Assembly (NCBI RefSeq): GCF_000429085.1
Contig: NZ_AUBE01000031.1
Coordinates: 1-59,865, forward strand
Direction: 5' to 3'
DNA: 59,865 bases
From: Streptomyces flavidovirens DSM 40150
GTDB taxonomy: Bacteria > Actinomycetota > Actinomycetes > Streptomycetales > Streptomycetaceae
Positions 8,929 through 18,420 of this stretch are shown piece by piece. The notes beneath the pieces were generated by a model that did not search any database, was not told the DNA's origin, and worked only from the letters and a program-made list of their open reading frames with translations. Positions within the stretch are counted from its first letter, which is position 1; each line of letters starts with the position of its first letter. Made by a program: the position numbers and the translations under genes.

Positions 8929-9987
8929 TCACGGCCCCGCAGTGGGCGGCGGATCCCCGGACGATGCGTAGCGCATGCGCAGCTCGTGGATGACTCCCAA
9001 AGCGGCGGCGGTGACCGGCACCGCGAGGAGCACTCCGACGATCCCGGCCACGGACGCGCCCGCGGTGAGCGCCACCAGGATCACCGCGGGGTGAATCCGC
9101 ACGGTCCGGCTCTGGACCATCGGCTGGAAGATGTTTCCCTCCAGCACCTGTACTACAAGTACTAGCCCGACCACCCACAGCCCGATGACGAGCCCGCGGT
9201 CGGCGAGCGCGACGAGCACGGCTACGGTCCCGGAGACGAAGGCGCCGAGGTAGGGGACGTAGGCGCCGATGAAGACGATCGTGCCGAGCCCGATGGCGCC
9301 CGGCACGCGCAGGATCAGCAGGCCGGCGGTGATGAAGACGGCGTCGATGAGCGCTACCACGGTGGTGCCCCGCATGAATCCCTCGACGCCCTCGAAGGCC
9401 CGTCGGGCCATCGCCTCGACGGCATCGGCGCCGCCGCGCGGTACGAGCGAGCGCAGGGTGCCGGTGGCCCGGTCGGAGTCGCGCAGAAAGAAGAAGACCA
9501 GCAGCACCGCGAGCACCGCCATACCCAGGGCCTGGGCGACGACGCTCACTCCTGTGACGACCCCGGTAGCGACCGACCCGCCGAACCTGCCCAGCACATC
9601 CAGGGCGTGATCGGCGAGATCCTCCAGCGTGGTGCCGACCGCCCCGAACTGATCGGCCACCTGCCGCACCGCCTTCCGCAGCGAGGCGATGATCTGGCCC
9701 CAGGTGTCGACCAGCGCGATGGTGACGACGCACACGGCGCCGCCGACCACCGCAAGGACAGCGGCGCAAGTGAGCCCGGCGGCGACGGACCGGTTGGCCT
9801 TGGCCTTCACGAGCCACCGGTGGAAGGGGAGGAGCAGCCCGGTGCCGAGCAGGGCCAGCAGTACGGGAACGACGGCCGCCCGGAGCGCCACGCACACCTG
9901 GATCCCGTCGTAGCCGACCCCGGCGACCAACAGGATCACGGCGCACCAGGCGGCCACCCGGCGAACAGGCTCCGGAAGCAGCTGCAC
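8929..9987 (-). CDS. AI-2E family (UPF0118) transporter
   Basis: This membrane protein of about 352 residues has the eight-helix plan of the AI-2E/PerM family. Two N-terminal helix pairs precede a long amphipathic region (LRKAVRQVADQFGAVGTTLE). The conserved second half follows: VLLVFFFLRDSDRATG, GTTVVALIDAVFITAGLLIL, LGTIVFIGAYVPYLGAFVSG, and VQVLEGNIFQPMVQSRTVRI then HPAVILVAL, which is the family signature. Members export small molecules, or Na+ in some reports, and the substrate here is unknown. The GTG at 9987 gives VQLLPEPVRRVAAWCAV and is my choice. An upstream TTG at 10026 is possible, and neither has a strong ribosome site. Confidence 0.85.
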   Translation of the reverse strand: MQLLPEPVRRVAAWCAVILLVAGVGYDGIQVCVALRAAVVPVLLALLGTGLLLPFHRWLVKAKANRSVAAGLTCAAVLAVVGGAVCVVTIALVDTWGQIIASLRKAVRQVADQFGAVGTTLEDLADHALDVLGRFGGSVATGVVTGVSVVAQALGMAVLAVLLVFFFLRDSDRATGTLRSLVPRGGADAVEAMARRAFEGVEGFMRGTTVVALIDAVFITAGLLILRVPGAIGLGTIVFIGAYVPYLGAFVSGTVAVLVALADRGLVIGLWVVGLVLVVQVLEGNIFQPMVQSRTVRIHPAVILVALTAGASVAGIVGVLLAVPVTAAALGVIHELRMRYASSGDPPPTAGP

Positions 9988-10185
9988 GCGCCCAGGGTAC
10001 GCACCGTCGGCACCGATACTGCGCAACCGGCCCGCCCGCTGACATGCCGTCAGCTCCCGGCATGCGCCGCCCGGTGGCTGGCTGCGATCTTCGTCAGCCC
10101 TGCGTTCCTATGATGGCCGCATGCCCGGCCTGCACGCGAGCTCGCATAGCGCACACCGCCGCAGTGGGAACGCTAGGGCCGCCCG

Positions 10186-11341
10186 ATCACCTGGCTGGTC
10201 CAGGTGATGCCGGTGTTCTTCATGGTGGGCGGGTTCGCCACCGCCGCCTCCCTGACCCCGCCACTCATAGGGGCGGCGAAATCGCCGACTGGCTGCTCAA
10301 CCGCAGCGCACGGCTCGTACGGCCGACGACCCCACTCATGGTGACGCTCCCCACCGCCGCGCTGATCGCGCGTCTGGCGGGCGTCGATCCAGCCCAGGTG
10401 GGCCGAGCGGTGTGGTTGGCCTCCATCCCGCTGTGGTTTCTGCTCTCTACCTCATGGTGGTCTTTCGGACGCCACTGATGCACCGCCTGCACCGGCGGGC
10501 GGGGCTGGTCGTGCCGCTGGTGCTGGTGGGGCTGGTCGCGGCGGGGCCGTGGCGCGTCTGGCGTTCGACGCGCCGACGCTGCAGTTGGGTAACTACCTGT
10601 TCGCCTGGCTGGCGGTGCACCAGATCGGCTTCGCCGCAGGACGGGGCGCTCCCGTTCCGGCTCAGAGTGGCCGTGCCGCTGCAGGTGGGCGGTGCCGGGG
10701 TGGCGGTGCTGCTCACGGCTGCCGGCCCCTCCGCGGTCAGCATGGGCGACTATGCCGGCATGCCGCTCCGTAACCTCTCGCCGCCGACGCTCGCGATGCT
10801 GGCGTTGGCCACGGCTCAGCTGGGACTGGTGCTACTCCTGCGCGACGTGGGGAATCGGTGGATGCAACGCCTCGAGCCGTGAATAGCCGTGATCGCAGAG
10901 AACTCGGCGATTTTCACCGCGCTGCTGTGGCACACGAGCGCGCTCGTGCTCGTCGCCGTGGCCGTGTACGCCTCCGGTCTGGTCCCGCTGCCCCGACCCA
11001 CTGCGGACACGGGAGCGTGGCTGCTGTGGAAACTGCCCTGGCAGGCCGTGCTCCTCACCGTGCTTGTGGCGGTCTTCGGCCGGCTCGAAACGCGCGGCAT
11101 GCGGCGCAGCGACCTCACCTCGCGCAGTTGGTGGACGCCGAGGGCGCTCGGTCGGCCCAGGCCGCACGCCGCCGCGACCACGGTCGGTTACGCCGCCTGC
11201 GTGCTCTGCCTGCTCGGTGTGGTCGACGCCGGTCCGGCCGACCACGGGCCGTTCGGACTGCCGACCGCAGCCCTGGGCGGCTTCCTGGCCGGGGCGGCCC
11301 TGCCCCCGGCCCGCGCGGCAAGCGACTGCCGGGCTGGCTGA
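10186..11341 (+). pseudogene. Acyltransferase-3 family membrane protein, broken
   Basis: Pieces in several frames line up with an Acyl_transf_3 protein. WLVQVMPVFFMVGGFATAAS is the family's conserved second helix. LVRPTTPLMVTLPTAALIAR and IPLWFL, then LMVVFRTPLMHRLHRRAGLV, form the middle. LLRDVGNRWMQRLEP, IFTALLWHTSALVLVAVAVY and PWQAVLLTVLVAVFGRLE form the end. The first 50 or so residues with the catalytic His are not visible, and there are at least three frame changes plus stops, so this is a dead gene. The intact family acylates exopolysaccharides or other envelope glycans. The remnant ends just before an ISL3-type element. Confidence 0.65.
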
Positions 11342-11480
11342 GGCGCTCCGCCGGCCCGCCCTTAATAGGGCTCTTTGAGATTGGCTCTGGCCGCAGTTTC
11401 GTGAACCACAGCGCCTGGTGCGCCAACACAGACAGATGCGCCGATCGCCCCGTCTCCCGACCGTAGGGCATGCTGTCGCG

Positions 11481-11939
11481 GTGAGTGATCCTCAACCAGC
11501 ATGGCAGGAATGGCTGAACAGCCTGGACGTGCCACGAAAGGCTGCCGCGGAGTCGCTGCGTGCCCAGTTCAGCGCCCTCGGCGTGACCGATCCTGTCGAC
11601 TTGATCAAGTCGGAGGTCATGGAAGACCTTCCGCAGCTCGCGGGATTCGTGCTGCTGCGGAGCCTGTGGCACGGTGCGATCGACGGCTGGGCCGAGCCGG
11701 GCTGGCTCGATCAACTGCCAGCCGCGCAACGCCTTCTTGCCGCCGGTGCGGACCGGGAGGACCTTGTTCGCCTGGTCCGAGCCGTTGCCTATGAGGTGGT
11801 GTTCGCGACGCTCGACGAGCTGGACGCCGGCGGCGATGTGAACGTGTCGGGTGTGGAGGCGGGCTGGGTGGTCATGGAGTGGGCGAAGATGGCTCTCCGA
11901 CTGGGCGGGCCTTGTCGGGCCTGCATGAAGACCTCCTGA
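11481..11939 (+). CDS. Hypothetical protein inside the ISL3-like element, 3' end frameshifted
   Basis: I do not recognise a named domain. From GTG 11481 the protein reads VSDPQPAWQEWLNSLDVPRK, an acidic soluble protein with helical segments (LPAAQRLLAAGADREDLVRL, VRAVAYEVVFATLDELD). After about residue 143 the frame turns into low-quality sequence. One base over, the natural-looking end LSGLHEDLLTMDPSGRDGAD continues to a stop at 11981-11983. A frame slip near 11905 has therefore probably changed the C-terminus, and the original gene likely ended at 11983. It sits between the left inverted repeat and the transposase, so it behaves as cargo. It has no signal peptide or membrane helix. Confidence 0.6.
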   Translation: MSDPQPAWQEWLNSLDVPRKAAAESLRAQFSALGVTDPVDLIKSEVMEDLPQLAGFVLLRSLWHGAIDGWAEPGWLDQLPAAQRLLAAGADREDLVRLVRAVAYEVVFATLDELDAGGDVNVSGVEAGWVVMEWAKMALRLGGPCRACMKTS

Positions 11940-12012
11940 CAATGGATCCCAGCGGGCGCGACGGAGCTGACCTCTGGCAATGAGGGCAGTGTTTTAGGCT
12001 GATTGATGCAGG

Positions 12013-13620
12013 TCACGACTGGGTGAGGATGCGGGTCCGGAGGAGTTCGAATGAGGCTCGTCCATACATGGCTCGCTTAAGCGTTTTCACCCGGTTCACG
12101 TGCCCTTCGACCACCCCGGAACTCCACGGAAGGGTGAGCCCGGCGGTGACAGCGTCGAGGTCCTGGCGGAGGAAGCCGGCGAAGCCCCTTATGGGCTTCG
12201 GTGCGTCCTGCTCGGCCTGCCGGATCCACTCCAGCAACAGGTATCCGCGCTGGTGGCGGGCCAGATTGGCGAACGCCCGAGCGCGATCGCAGGCCCGGGT
12301 GATCCGCGCAGGCGAGCCGGACTTGGAGGAGTCGCTCGCCCTGGCTTTCGGTGAGCGTCTCCCGGGGCCGCATGATCCACGAGGTGATCTCGCGAGGGCT
12401 CGGAATGTCGGCCCGGACCGGTTCGGCGGTGCCCGCGCGGAGGGCGGCGAGGTGTTTGCGGACGACCTGGCGGCTGCCGCTGTAGCCGCGAGCCTGGATC
12501 ATTAGGAACAGGCGTGTGCCGCTGACCTGGCCCTGGGCGCTTCGGTGAAGCGGGCGTTGAGGTATGCCTTGAACGGCTCCAGGACGCCGTTGGGGCAGCG
12601 CTCGCGGGCGGAGGCCAGCAACTCGTCGAGGTCGGTGTCGCGGAAGCGGCGAACGGTCTTGCGGCCGAGGTTCAGACGACGGGCGATGGCGCTGATCGTT
12701 CAGCGTTTCTCCAGCAGGCGGCGGATGCCCTCGTAGCGGTGGCGGGTGCGTTCGATGATCTGGGTGCGGGGCAGCTCCGCGGGCGGTAACAACATCGGGG
12801 GCGGCTCGGGCGCCTCGGTCACTGTGTCCTCCGCGGCGTGTTTTGGCGCAGGCAGTGGCGGTGCTGGTGGCACGTCTTCTCCACCGCGGCGGACAGGTTC
12901 TGCAACAGGTGCCAGCGATCTGCGACTTCCAGGGCATGAGGTGCGGCTTCCTTGACCGTCTTTGTGTAGGCGCTGGCCCGGTCCCGGCAGATGATCTCGG
13001 CTCCGGGATGCCCGGTGAGCCAGGCCGCGAACGTCTCGGAGGTGCGGTCGGGCAGCACGTCCACGACCCGGCCGGCCTCGACGTCGACCAGCACGGTGCC
13101 GTAGGTGCAGCCCCCGCGGAAGGCGAACTCGTCCACCCCCAGAACCCGGGGGGGCGCGGTCCGGTACCGTCGGCGCCGTCAACAGCCTGAGCAGCCGGGT
13201 CCGGCCCGCCACCAGCCGCAGGCGGCGGCACAACCGCGCAGCTGGACGTCCGCCGAGTTCGATCGCGATCGACCGCAGCCAGCCTGTCAACCCGGTGCTG
13301 GAGCGGCGGTGCCGCTCGGACAGGCGCGGCACCTGCTCGACGAACGTCTTGCGGAAACAACTCTTCCGGTCACAGAAGTACCGGCGCACCCGCAGCCGGA
13401 CTATGACCTGGCGAGAGGCTAACGGCCGCTCGTCCAGGGTGCGTTGGTATGCACTCTGAATGTGCCTCGCCTGTTTCCGGCAGTCTGGGCACCGGCCCGG
13501 GTGAGCCGTGGACACAGCCTCCGCTACAAGGACGTCGGTGGAGTCGCTGACGTGCTCCACTCGCACGTCGATCCCCGGAAACAGCGCCTCGACCGTCTTG
13601 CTCGCCATAGCAGGAAACAC
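12013..13620 (-). pseudogene. ISL3 family transposase, multiply frameshifted
   Basis: The N-terminal segment from 13620 has the ISL3 zinc-binding head: PGRCPDCRKQARHIQSAYQR and VRRYFCDRKSCFRKTFVEQV, with four Cys. A second frame gives the DDE core MDEFAFRGGCTYGTVLVDVE, IICRDRASAYTKTVKEAAP and ADRWHLLQNLSAAVEKT. The last frame gives the C-terminal LTLPWSSGVVEGHVNRVKTL with KRAMYGRASFELLR, which includes the catalytic Glu. All catalytic residues can be found but no single frame joins them, so the element needs a helper transposase to move. It is oriented leftward within inverted repeats at 11383 and 13684. Confidence 0.88.
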
Positions 13621-13797
13621 TCTGCCGAAACGATCCCGCGTTCCCGCCCTTGACCTGGGGATTCACGGAACTGCGGCCAGAGCCAAAATCACGGACGCGC
13701 CCGATTCATCCCCCAGCAGATCGCCGCCGCCCACTGCGCCGGTGCGGGGCGGCCGCCGCACACGGCACCAGGTGCCTTCTGATGGCACTGTGGCGTT

Positions 13798-15075
13798 ATG
13801 GACGGCTACTGGTTCATCCTCGTACTCGTTGCCGCGCTGATCGTGCTGAATGCGCTGTTCGCCGGGAGTGAGATCGCGCTGATCTCCCTGCGGGAGAGTC
13901 AGGTGAGACGTCTGGGCCGCACTGGAGGGGCCTCTGCGGCTCGGCTGGTGCGCCTGACTGAGGACCCCAACCGGTTCCTGGCCACCATCCAGATCGGCAT
14001 CACCCTGGCGGGATTCCTGGCCTCGGCCACCGCCGCTGTGTCGCTGGCCGAGCCCCTGGTGCCCGTCCTGGGCTTCGCCGGGCGGGCCGCCGAGCCGCTG
14101 GCGATCGCCCTAGTGACCTTGATCCTGACCTTTGTGACCCTGGTGGCGGGCGAACTCGCGCCCAAGCGTCTGGCCATGCAGTACGCACAACGGTGGGCGC
14201 TTCTGGCGGCCACGCCTCTGGATGTGCTGGCCACCGTCTCCCGTCCGGCCGTATGGGCCCTGAGCCGCAGCACCGACCTGGTCGTCCGCCTGCTCGGCGG
14301 CAACCCGCGCGAGGCCGAGCAGCCCCCCAGCCACGAAGAACTGCGCGACATGGTCGTCAGCCACCGGGGACTGACCACGGAGCAGCGCACCATCATCTCC
14401 GGCGCCCTGGAAATCCACGAGCGCCCCTTGCGTGCCGTCCTGATCCCGCGCCGCTCCGTGTTCGCCCTGCCCGACGGTACGCCGGCCGCTCAGACCCGTA
14501 TAGACCTGGCCCGCTCCGGGCACTCCCGCGCCCCGGTCCTGCGAGCCGGTCACATCGACGAGGTCATCGGCATCGTTCACCTGCGCGACCTCATTACCAG
14601 TGATGACAGCACCTCGGTCGCCGGCCTCGCCCACCCCGCGCCCTTCTACTCCGACTTCATGAAGGTCTCCGAAGCGTTGCGGCGCCTGATGGCCACCCGC
14701 CAGCAGTTCGCCGTCGTCGTTGACGAGCACGGCTCTGTCGGAGGCATCGTGACCATCGAGGACCTCCTGGAGGAGATCGTCGGCGAGATCTACGACGAGA
14801 CCGACCGCGACATGATGACCGTGCACACACAACGCGATGGATCCCTGGTCCTGCCCGGCAGCTTCCCCATCCACGACCTGCCCGACATCGGAATCGACAT
14901 CGGCGACCTCGCCCGCGGCCCTTACACGACCATCGCTGGCCTCGTCTTGGCACGATTGGGGAACCTGCCGCAGCGTCCCGGGCAGAAGATCGAGCTCGCG
15001 GGCTGGTCCGTCGAAATTACCGGCATCCATCGGCACGCCATCACGACCGTGCGTCTCCGACCGCCGCGTCGGTAA
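13798..15075 (+). CDS. CNNM/CorC (hemolysin C) family transporter
   Basis: This intact 425-residue protein has an N-terminal DUF21 membrane domain (residues 1-190) with NALFAGSEIALISLRESQVR, then a CBS pair (about 210-330), then a CorC_HlyC domain. The CBS region includes VLIPRRSVFALPDGTPAAQ, VIGIVHLRDLI and FAVVVDEHGSVGGIVTIEDL, and the CorC domain ends TIAGLVLARLGNLPQRPGQK. These proteins export or balance Mg2+, Co2+ or Na+ across the membrane, with the CBS pair sensing ATP-Mg. Length and motif spacing are normal. It starts 113 bases after the ISL3-like element and is the only intact gene between it and the TerC scraps. Confidence 0.93.
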   Translation: MDGYWFILVLVAALIVLNALFAGSEIALISLRESQVRRLGRTGGASAARLVRLTEDPNRFLATIQIGITLAGFLASATAAVSLAEPLVPVLGFAGRAAEPLAIALVTLILTFVTLVAGELAPKRLAMQYAQRWALLAATPLDVLATVSRPAVWALSRSTDLVVRLLGGNPREAEQPPSHEELRDMVVSHRGLTTEQRTIISGALEIHERPLRAVLIPRRSVFALPDGTPAAQTRIDLARSGHSRAPVLRAGHIDEVIGIVHLRDLITSDDSTSVAGLAHPAPFYSDFMKVSEALRRLMATRQQFAVVVDEHGSVGGIVTIEDLLEEIVGEIYDETDRDMMTVHTQRDGSLVLPGSFPIHDLPDIGIDIGDLARGPYTTIAGLVLARLGNLPQRPGQKIELAGWSVEITGIHRHAITTVRLRPPRR

Positions 15076-15349
15076 CCGAAACCCCGGTCGTTGGCGCTCA
15101 TGTGCAGGACGTGACGCATCCTTCCGCCGTAGTCCTCAGGCTGTGGCTGCCCCGAGCAACCCGGCCGCCCAAGACCCAGTCATCGACAGCCTTGAGCGGA
15201 TGCCTAGCGTGGGACGGTCAACTGACAAGGCGTTCGGCCAGATGCGGGCCGAAGGACTTCGACGTTGTTCCCAGCCCGCTGGGCGGCCGAGGTGGGGGCG
15301 AGAGTCAGGGCCCACCGCCACGGGCTTTGGCAAGGCACGCCAAGACTGG

Positions 15350-15536
15350 TCAAGGGGAATTTTTGGTCATGGTGTGCTCGGGCGTTTCCAGGTACTCGGG
15401 GCAGCCGGGATTACGGCAAAAGCCAGGCGCCCACACGGGCACCAAGACCCTCAGCGTCTCGTGCCGTCTCTTAATGACCATGTCCACACGCTGCTTGCAG
15501 ACTGGGCATACCAGCCTCGTCCTTTTAGAAAAGTCC
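15350..15536 (-). pseudogene. Zinc-ribbon protein 3' remnant
   Basis: This frame, too short for usual gene finding, reads TRLVCPVCKQRVDMVIKRRH, then VLVPVWAPGFCRNPGCPEYL and a stop at 15350-15352. CxxC followed by CxxxxC about 30 residues later suggests a small zinc ribbon. There is no ATG, GTG or TTG ahead of the first Cys pair. A stop (TAA) about ten codons upstream ends the adjoining TerC scrap, so the 5' part seems to have been lost at a junction near 15540. I cannot name the original gene. Confidence 0.4.
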
Positions 15537-15538
15537 GG

Positions 15539-15870
15539 TTATCGGGCGCCGATGACGCCGAGGAGGAGCAAACGGCGCTGGTATGCGCGGGGAATTTGAA
15601 GTAGGCGAAGATCACGGCGAAGACGAAGAGGTTGTCGACCGACAGGCTGCTCTCCAGCAGCCAGGCGGTGGTGTGCTTGGTTCCTGCCGTCGTACCGAGG
15701 ATGGCGAAGACGACGGCGCCGAAGAGCAGCGCGAGGCCAACCCAAAGACCTGCTCCAGGCCGCGGCCTCTCTGAACCCGATGACATGTGTTGTGCGGTGG
15801 GCGAGCAGGTCCACCGTCAGCGACACCACCACGGTCGTGGTGAACGCCAACCATAGCCAGAGGGGACTGC
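15539..15870 (-). pseudogene. TerC N-terminal fragment
   Basis: Two frames combine to give LWLWLAFTTTVVVSLTVDLL, HRTTHVIGFREAAAWS, VGLALLFGAVVFAILGTTAG and TAWLLESSLSVDNLFVFAVI, ending AYQRRLLLLGVIGAR and a stop. This is the first third of a TerC protein, including the SLSVDNLFVF signature, and it is shifted once in the middle. The other two thirds are absent. It lies divergent to the universal stress protein gene that follows, and a second, different TerC fragment lies on the other side of that gene. Confidence 0.75.
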
Positions 15871-16142
15871 GTACACGTGGCCAGCCTCCCTGCGGCCGGT
15901 GTCGGAATACGCCGACCTTTCATACGTATCTGTTGCATATCGCCTCACGCGGCATGACAGCACCTGGGCTCTGGCCTCGCGGGTCCTCCGACCGCGATCA
16001 CTGCCCCTCAGGGGCAGCCGCACCTGCAGCCGACCGTGGGACCGGCCCGCGGTGGCACCCCTATCGGCGGTGCGAGAGGCTGGGAGAGCAGGGTGCCGGG
16101 CCGTTGCCCGCGTCGACGCCATGGCGAGGAGAACGCAGCGTG

Positions 16143-17024
16143 ATGCCCAGGCCGGTCGTAGTGGGAGTGGACGGCTCCCCCTCCGCGCTGGTGGCCGTGG
16201 AGGCCGCGGCGCAAGAGGCTCGGATGAGGGGAGCCAAGCTGCACGTCGTGCATGCCTTCATCTGGCTCGCCATGCATGTTCCGCCCGGCGGGTCGCCGCT
16301 CGGCCCGCCCACGGGGGGCGTGCGAGAAACCGTCGAGCGTCTGCTCGCCGAAGCCGTCGAACGAGCCCTGGTTGCCGCGCCCGGGGTGCTGGCCGACCAG
16401 GCGGTCATCGGGGGCGAGGCGGTCACAGCACTGGAGGCGGAGTCGCGGACGGCGCAGCTGATGGTGGTGGGCCATCGCGGCTCGGGCGGCTTCGCAGGGC
16501 TTCTGCTGGGTTCGACGTCGCTCCATCTGGCCTCTCACAGCCATTGCCCGGTGATGGTGGTGCGGGACCGGCTGGCAGAGGACGGGCCGGTGCTGCTGGC
16601 GGTGGACGGCACTCCCCAGAGCCGTGGGGCGGTCGCATTCGCTTTCGAGGAGGCTTCGCTGCGAGGCGCGGACATGGTGGCGCTGCACGTGTGGGGGACG
16701 TGGAGCGATCACGGTGACGCACGCCCGGCGGACCTGGTGGACCTGACCGGTGACGTCGAGACGCTTCAGGCCCAGGAGGAGCGCCTCTTGGACGAGTCCC
16801 TGTCCGGGCACCGGAAGGAGCACCCCGAAGTGACCGCCCATACGCGTGTCCTGCGAGGCCGTACGCGGCCCACCCTGATCGAGGCGAGTCGTGACGCCCA
16901 GCTCATGGTAGTGGGTGCACGCGGACGCGGCGGATTCACCGGACTGCTTCTGGGCTCGGTCAGTCAAGCCGTACTCCATCATGCGCACTGCCCCGTCACC
17001 GTAGTGCGTGCCGGTCTGATGTGA
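16143..17024 (+). CDS. Universal stress protein (two USP domains)
   Basis: This 293-residue cytoplasmic protein has two tandem UspA folds. Domain 1 begins MPRPVVVGVDGSPSALVAVE and has the ATP-binding loop VVGHRGSGGFAGLLLGSTSL. Domain 2 begins PVLLAVDGTPQSRGAVAFAF and has VVGARGRGGFTGLLLGSVSQ. Each carries the Asp at the end of strand 1 and the G-x2-G-x9-G-(S/T) loop needed for ATP binding. Members help actinobacteria survive hypoxia, nutrient and oxidative stress. The open frame extends far upstream, but GGAGAA lies about ten bases before the ATG at 16143 and the family starts there. A paralogue of similar length is at 37238-38134. Confidence 0.92.
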   Translation: MPRPVVVGVDGSPSALVAVEAAAQEARMRGAKLHVVHAFIWLAMHVPPGGSPLGPPTGGVRETVERLLAEAVERALVAAPGVLADQAVIGGEAVTALEAESRTAQLMVVGHRGSGGFAGLLLGSTSLHLASHSHCPVMVVRDRLAEDGPVLLAVDGTPQSRGAVAFAFEEASLRGADMVALHVWGTWSDHGDARPADLVDLTGDVETLQAQEERLLDESLSGHRKEHPEVTAHTRVLRGRTRPTLIEASRDAQLMVVGARGRGGFTGLLLGSVSQAVLHHAHCPVTVVRAGLM

Positions 17025-17168
17025 CTCTCGTACACATGGGTCCGCGCACCTATGCGAAGGAGTGCGTGCCATCTGCGGCAGGCAGTCTGCGAGCCCCCAG
17101 AGCGCCTGTCCCGGCGTTCCTGGTGTATCCAGGCCGGATGCATGCCCGGTCGAAATAGGGGTGCCGCG

Positions 17169-17400
17169 GCCACTGCCCCTGGTGTCCCGCCCAGAACCCC
17201 AGGAAGACGACCCCGCCGAAGACGACGGCGAGCCCGACCCACACCCCGCTCCAGGCGGCGGCTTCCTTGAACCCGATGACATGCGCCTCTCGGCGCGCCA
17301 TCAGATTTACGGCCGGCGACACCACCACGGTGACGGCGGACGCCGCCCATAGCCAAACGGCACATCGAGCACTGAAGGCACCCCACACGTGGGAATTGGA
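17169..17400 (-). pseudogene. Second TerC N-terminal fragment
   Basis: VWLWAASAVTVVVSPAVNLM, ARREAHVIGFKEAAAWSGVW and VGLAVVFGGVVFLGFWAGHQ correspond to the start of TerC (compare HVIGFREAAAWS in the fragment at 15.6 kb). The similarity stops at GHQGQ, before the metal-site helix. At base level it aligns with the 15.6 kb fragment but with many differences, so the two are diverged paralogues and not a recent duplication. Confidence 0.65.
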
Positions 17401-17762
17401 AGCCTGCATCCGTGAAAATTTTGACGCACCGGTTCCGCTTGTCGCCCGCACCCGCGCGCGGGTCCCGGCCTGGGCGTCGTCCAGAAGTGTGGCTGGAAGG
17501 GCGCCTGTGCCGATGGTGGCGCTGTCTGGTCGCCGGTGACGGCAGTCGTGGTTGCGGTCAGGTGCCGTCCGCGCAGCCTTGTTCTCGACGCGGTGCGGGT
17601 ATCCCCAGAACGGCAGCGCGACCTGCCGCCCTCCGTCGGCTGGTCACAGCAGTCGACTTGCCTTCGGCTCCGTCGAGGCGCACGGCATAACCCAGGGACG
17701 TTGGTGTGCCGCTTGCCCACCGCACACGGCAGAGGGCGGTCCAGTCGCGCGGCTCCCGCTGG
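17401..17762. other. No recognisable feature
   Basis: This is about 360 bases between the second TerC scrap and the STAS gene. Open frames here give only Arg/Pro/Ser-rich translations. No hairpin or repeat stands out. Confidence 0.4.
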
Positions 17763-18119
17763 TCACTCCTCGAGGGTGGCGACCGTGTCGAGGCGGACTT
17801 CGTGCAGGGTCCGCCGTACAGCGCGGCGCGCCCCGAGGATGTGGAGCTCGGCTGGCTCCGGCAACGTAGTGGCTGCCCGGAGCAGTGCGTAGCCGCACGC
17901 CAGGTCCATCCGGGTCAGTTCGCTCATCTCCAGCTCCCATCTGGGGGCGTGGCGCAGTCGGGGATCGGCGAGCTGTTCCTCCAGCGGGCGGACCATCTGT
18001 GCCTCCAGAGCGCCGTTGAAGATCAGGGTGGCAACCTTGCCGTCGGTCGTCCTCGCTACGGGAAGGCGGCGGGGCGCGGGTGTGGGGCTGGATTCGGTGG
18101 CCACGGTGGCCTTCCTCAT
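17763..18119 (-). CDS. STAS domain protein
   Basis: This 118-residue protein starts at ATG 18119 (MRKATVATESSPTPAPRRLP) after a short Pro-rich leader. A single STAS fold follows: TDGKVATLIFNGALEAQMVR, PLEEQLADPRLRHAPRWELE, MSELTRMDLACGYALLRAAT and LHILGARRAVRRTLHEVRL. STAS proteins act as anti-anti-sigma factors or as modules of stress signalling. The expected phosphorylatable Ser/Thr at the loop (D-x-S in RsbV) is replaced here by RMD, so a phospho-switch is doubtful. The frame is open upstream into an IS5 transposase, so the start is chosen at the first Met that fits the family. Confidence 0.65.
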   Translation of the reverse strand: MRKATVATESSPTPAPRRLPVARTTDGKVATLIFNGALEAQMVRPLEEQLADPRLRHAPRWELEMSELTRMDLACGYALLRAATTLPEPAELHILGARRAVRRTLHEVRLDTVATLEE

Positions 18120-18420
18120 CGGACTGTCACGGGGCCCGTGCTTCCCGTTCCCCATCGGATGCGGCGGTGTTGCGGCCGTGTCCGAGAGGCTCGGGGAAGA
18201 CGCGGGTGGAGTCGTCGGCTTGCCCAAGGTCGCTCGTCTTCGAACAGGGCGGTCTCTCGTGCGTCGCAGGGCCACCTGACACCCAAGGCGGGTGTGGCGG
18301 CCATCAGTTCTCGCGTCTCGTTCCGGGCGAAGCTGTGACGCGTGGTCTGTACGGGCGGTACGCCGGGTGGTGTTCATTCGGACCCGTTCCTGCGCAACTA
18401 GGGCCTGTTCGGAGCCGTGA

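Larger units (their letters stand above)
11383..13684. mobile_element. ISL3-like element with inverted ends enclosing a cargo gene
   Basis: The left end has GGCTCTGGCCGCAGTTTCG and the right end, read inward, GGCTCTGGCCGCAGTTCCG, and the match extends to CGTGAA. Over 25 positions (11381-11405 against 13662-13686) only one base differs. The GGCTCT start is typical of ISL3-family ends. Between them lie a decayed leftward transposase (12013-13620) and a rightward conserved hypothetical gene (11481-11939). I see no 8-base target duplication next to the ends, so the element may be old or rearranged. Confidence 0.75.
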
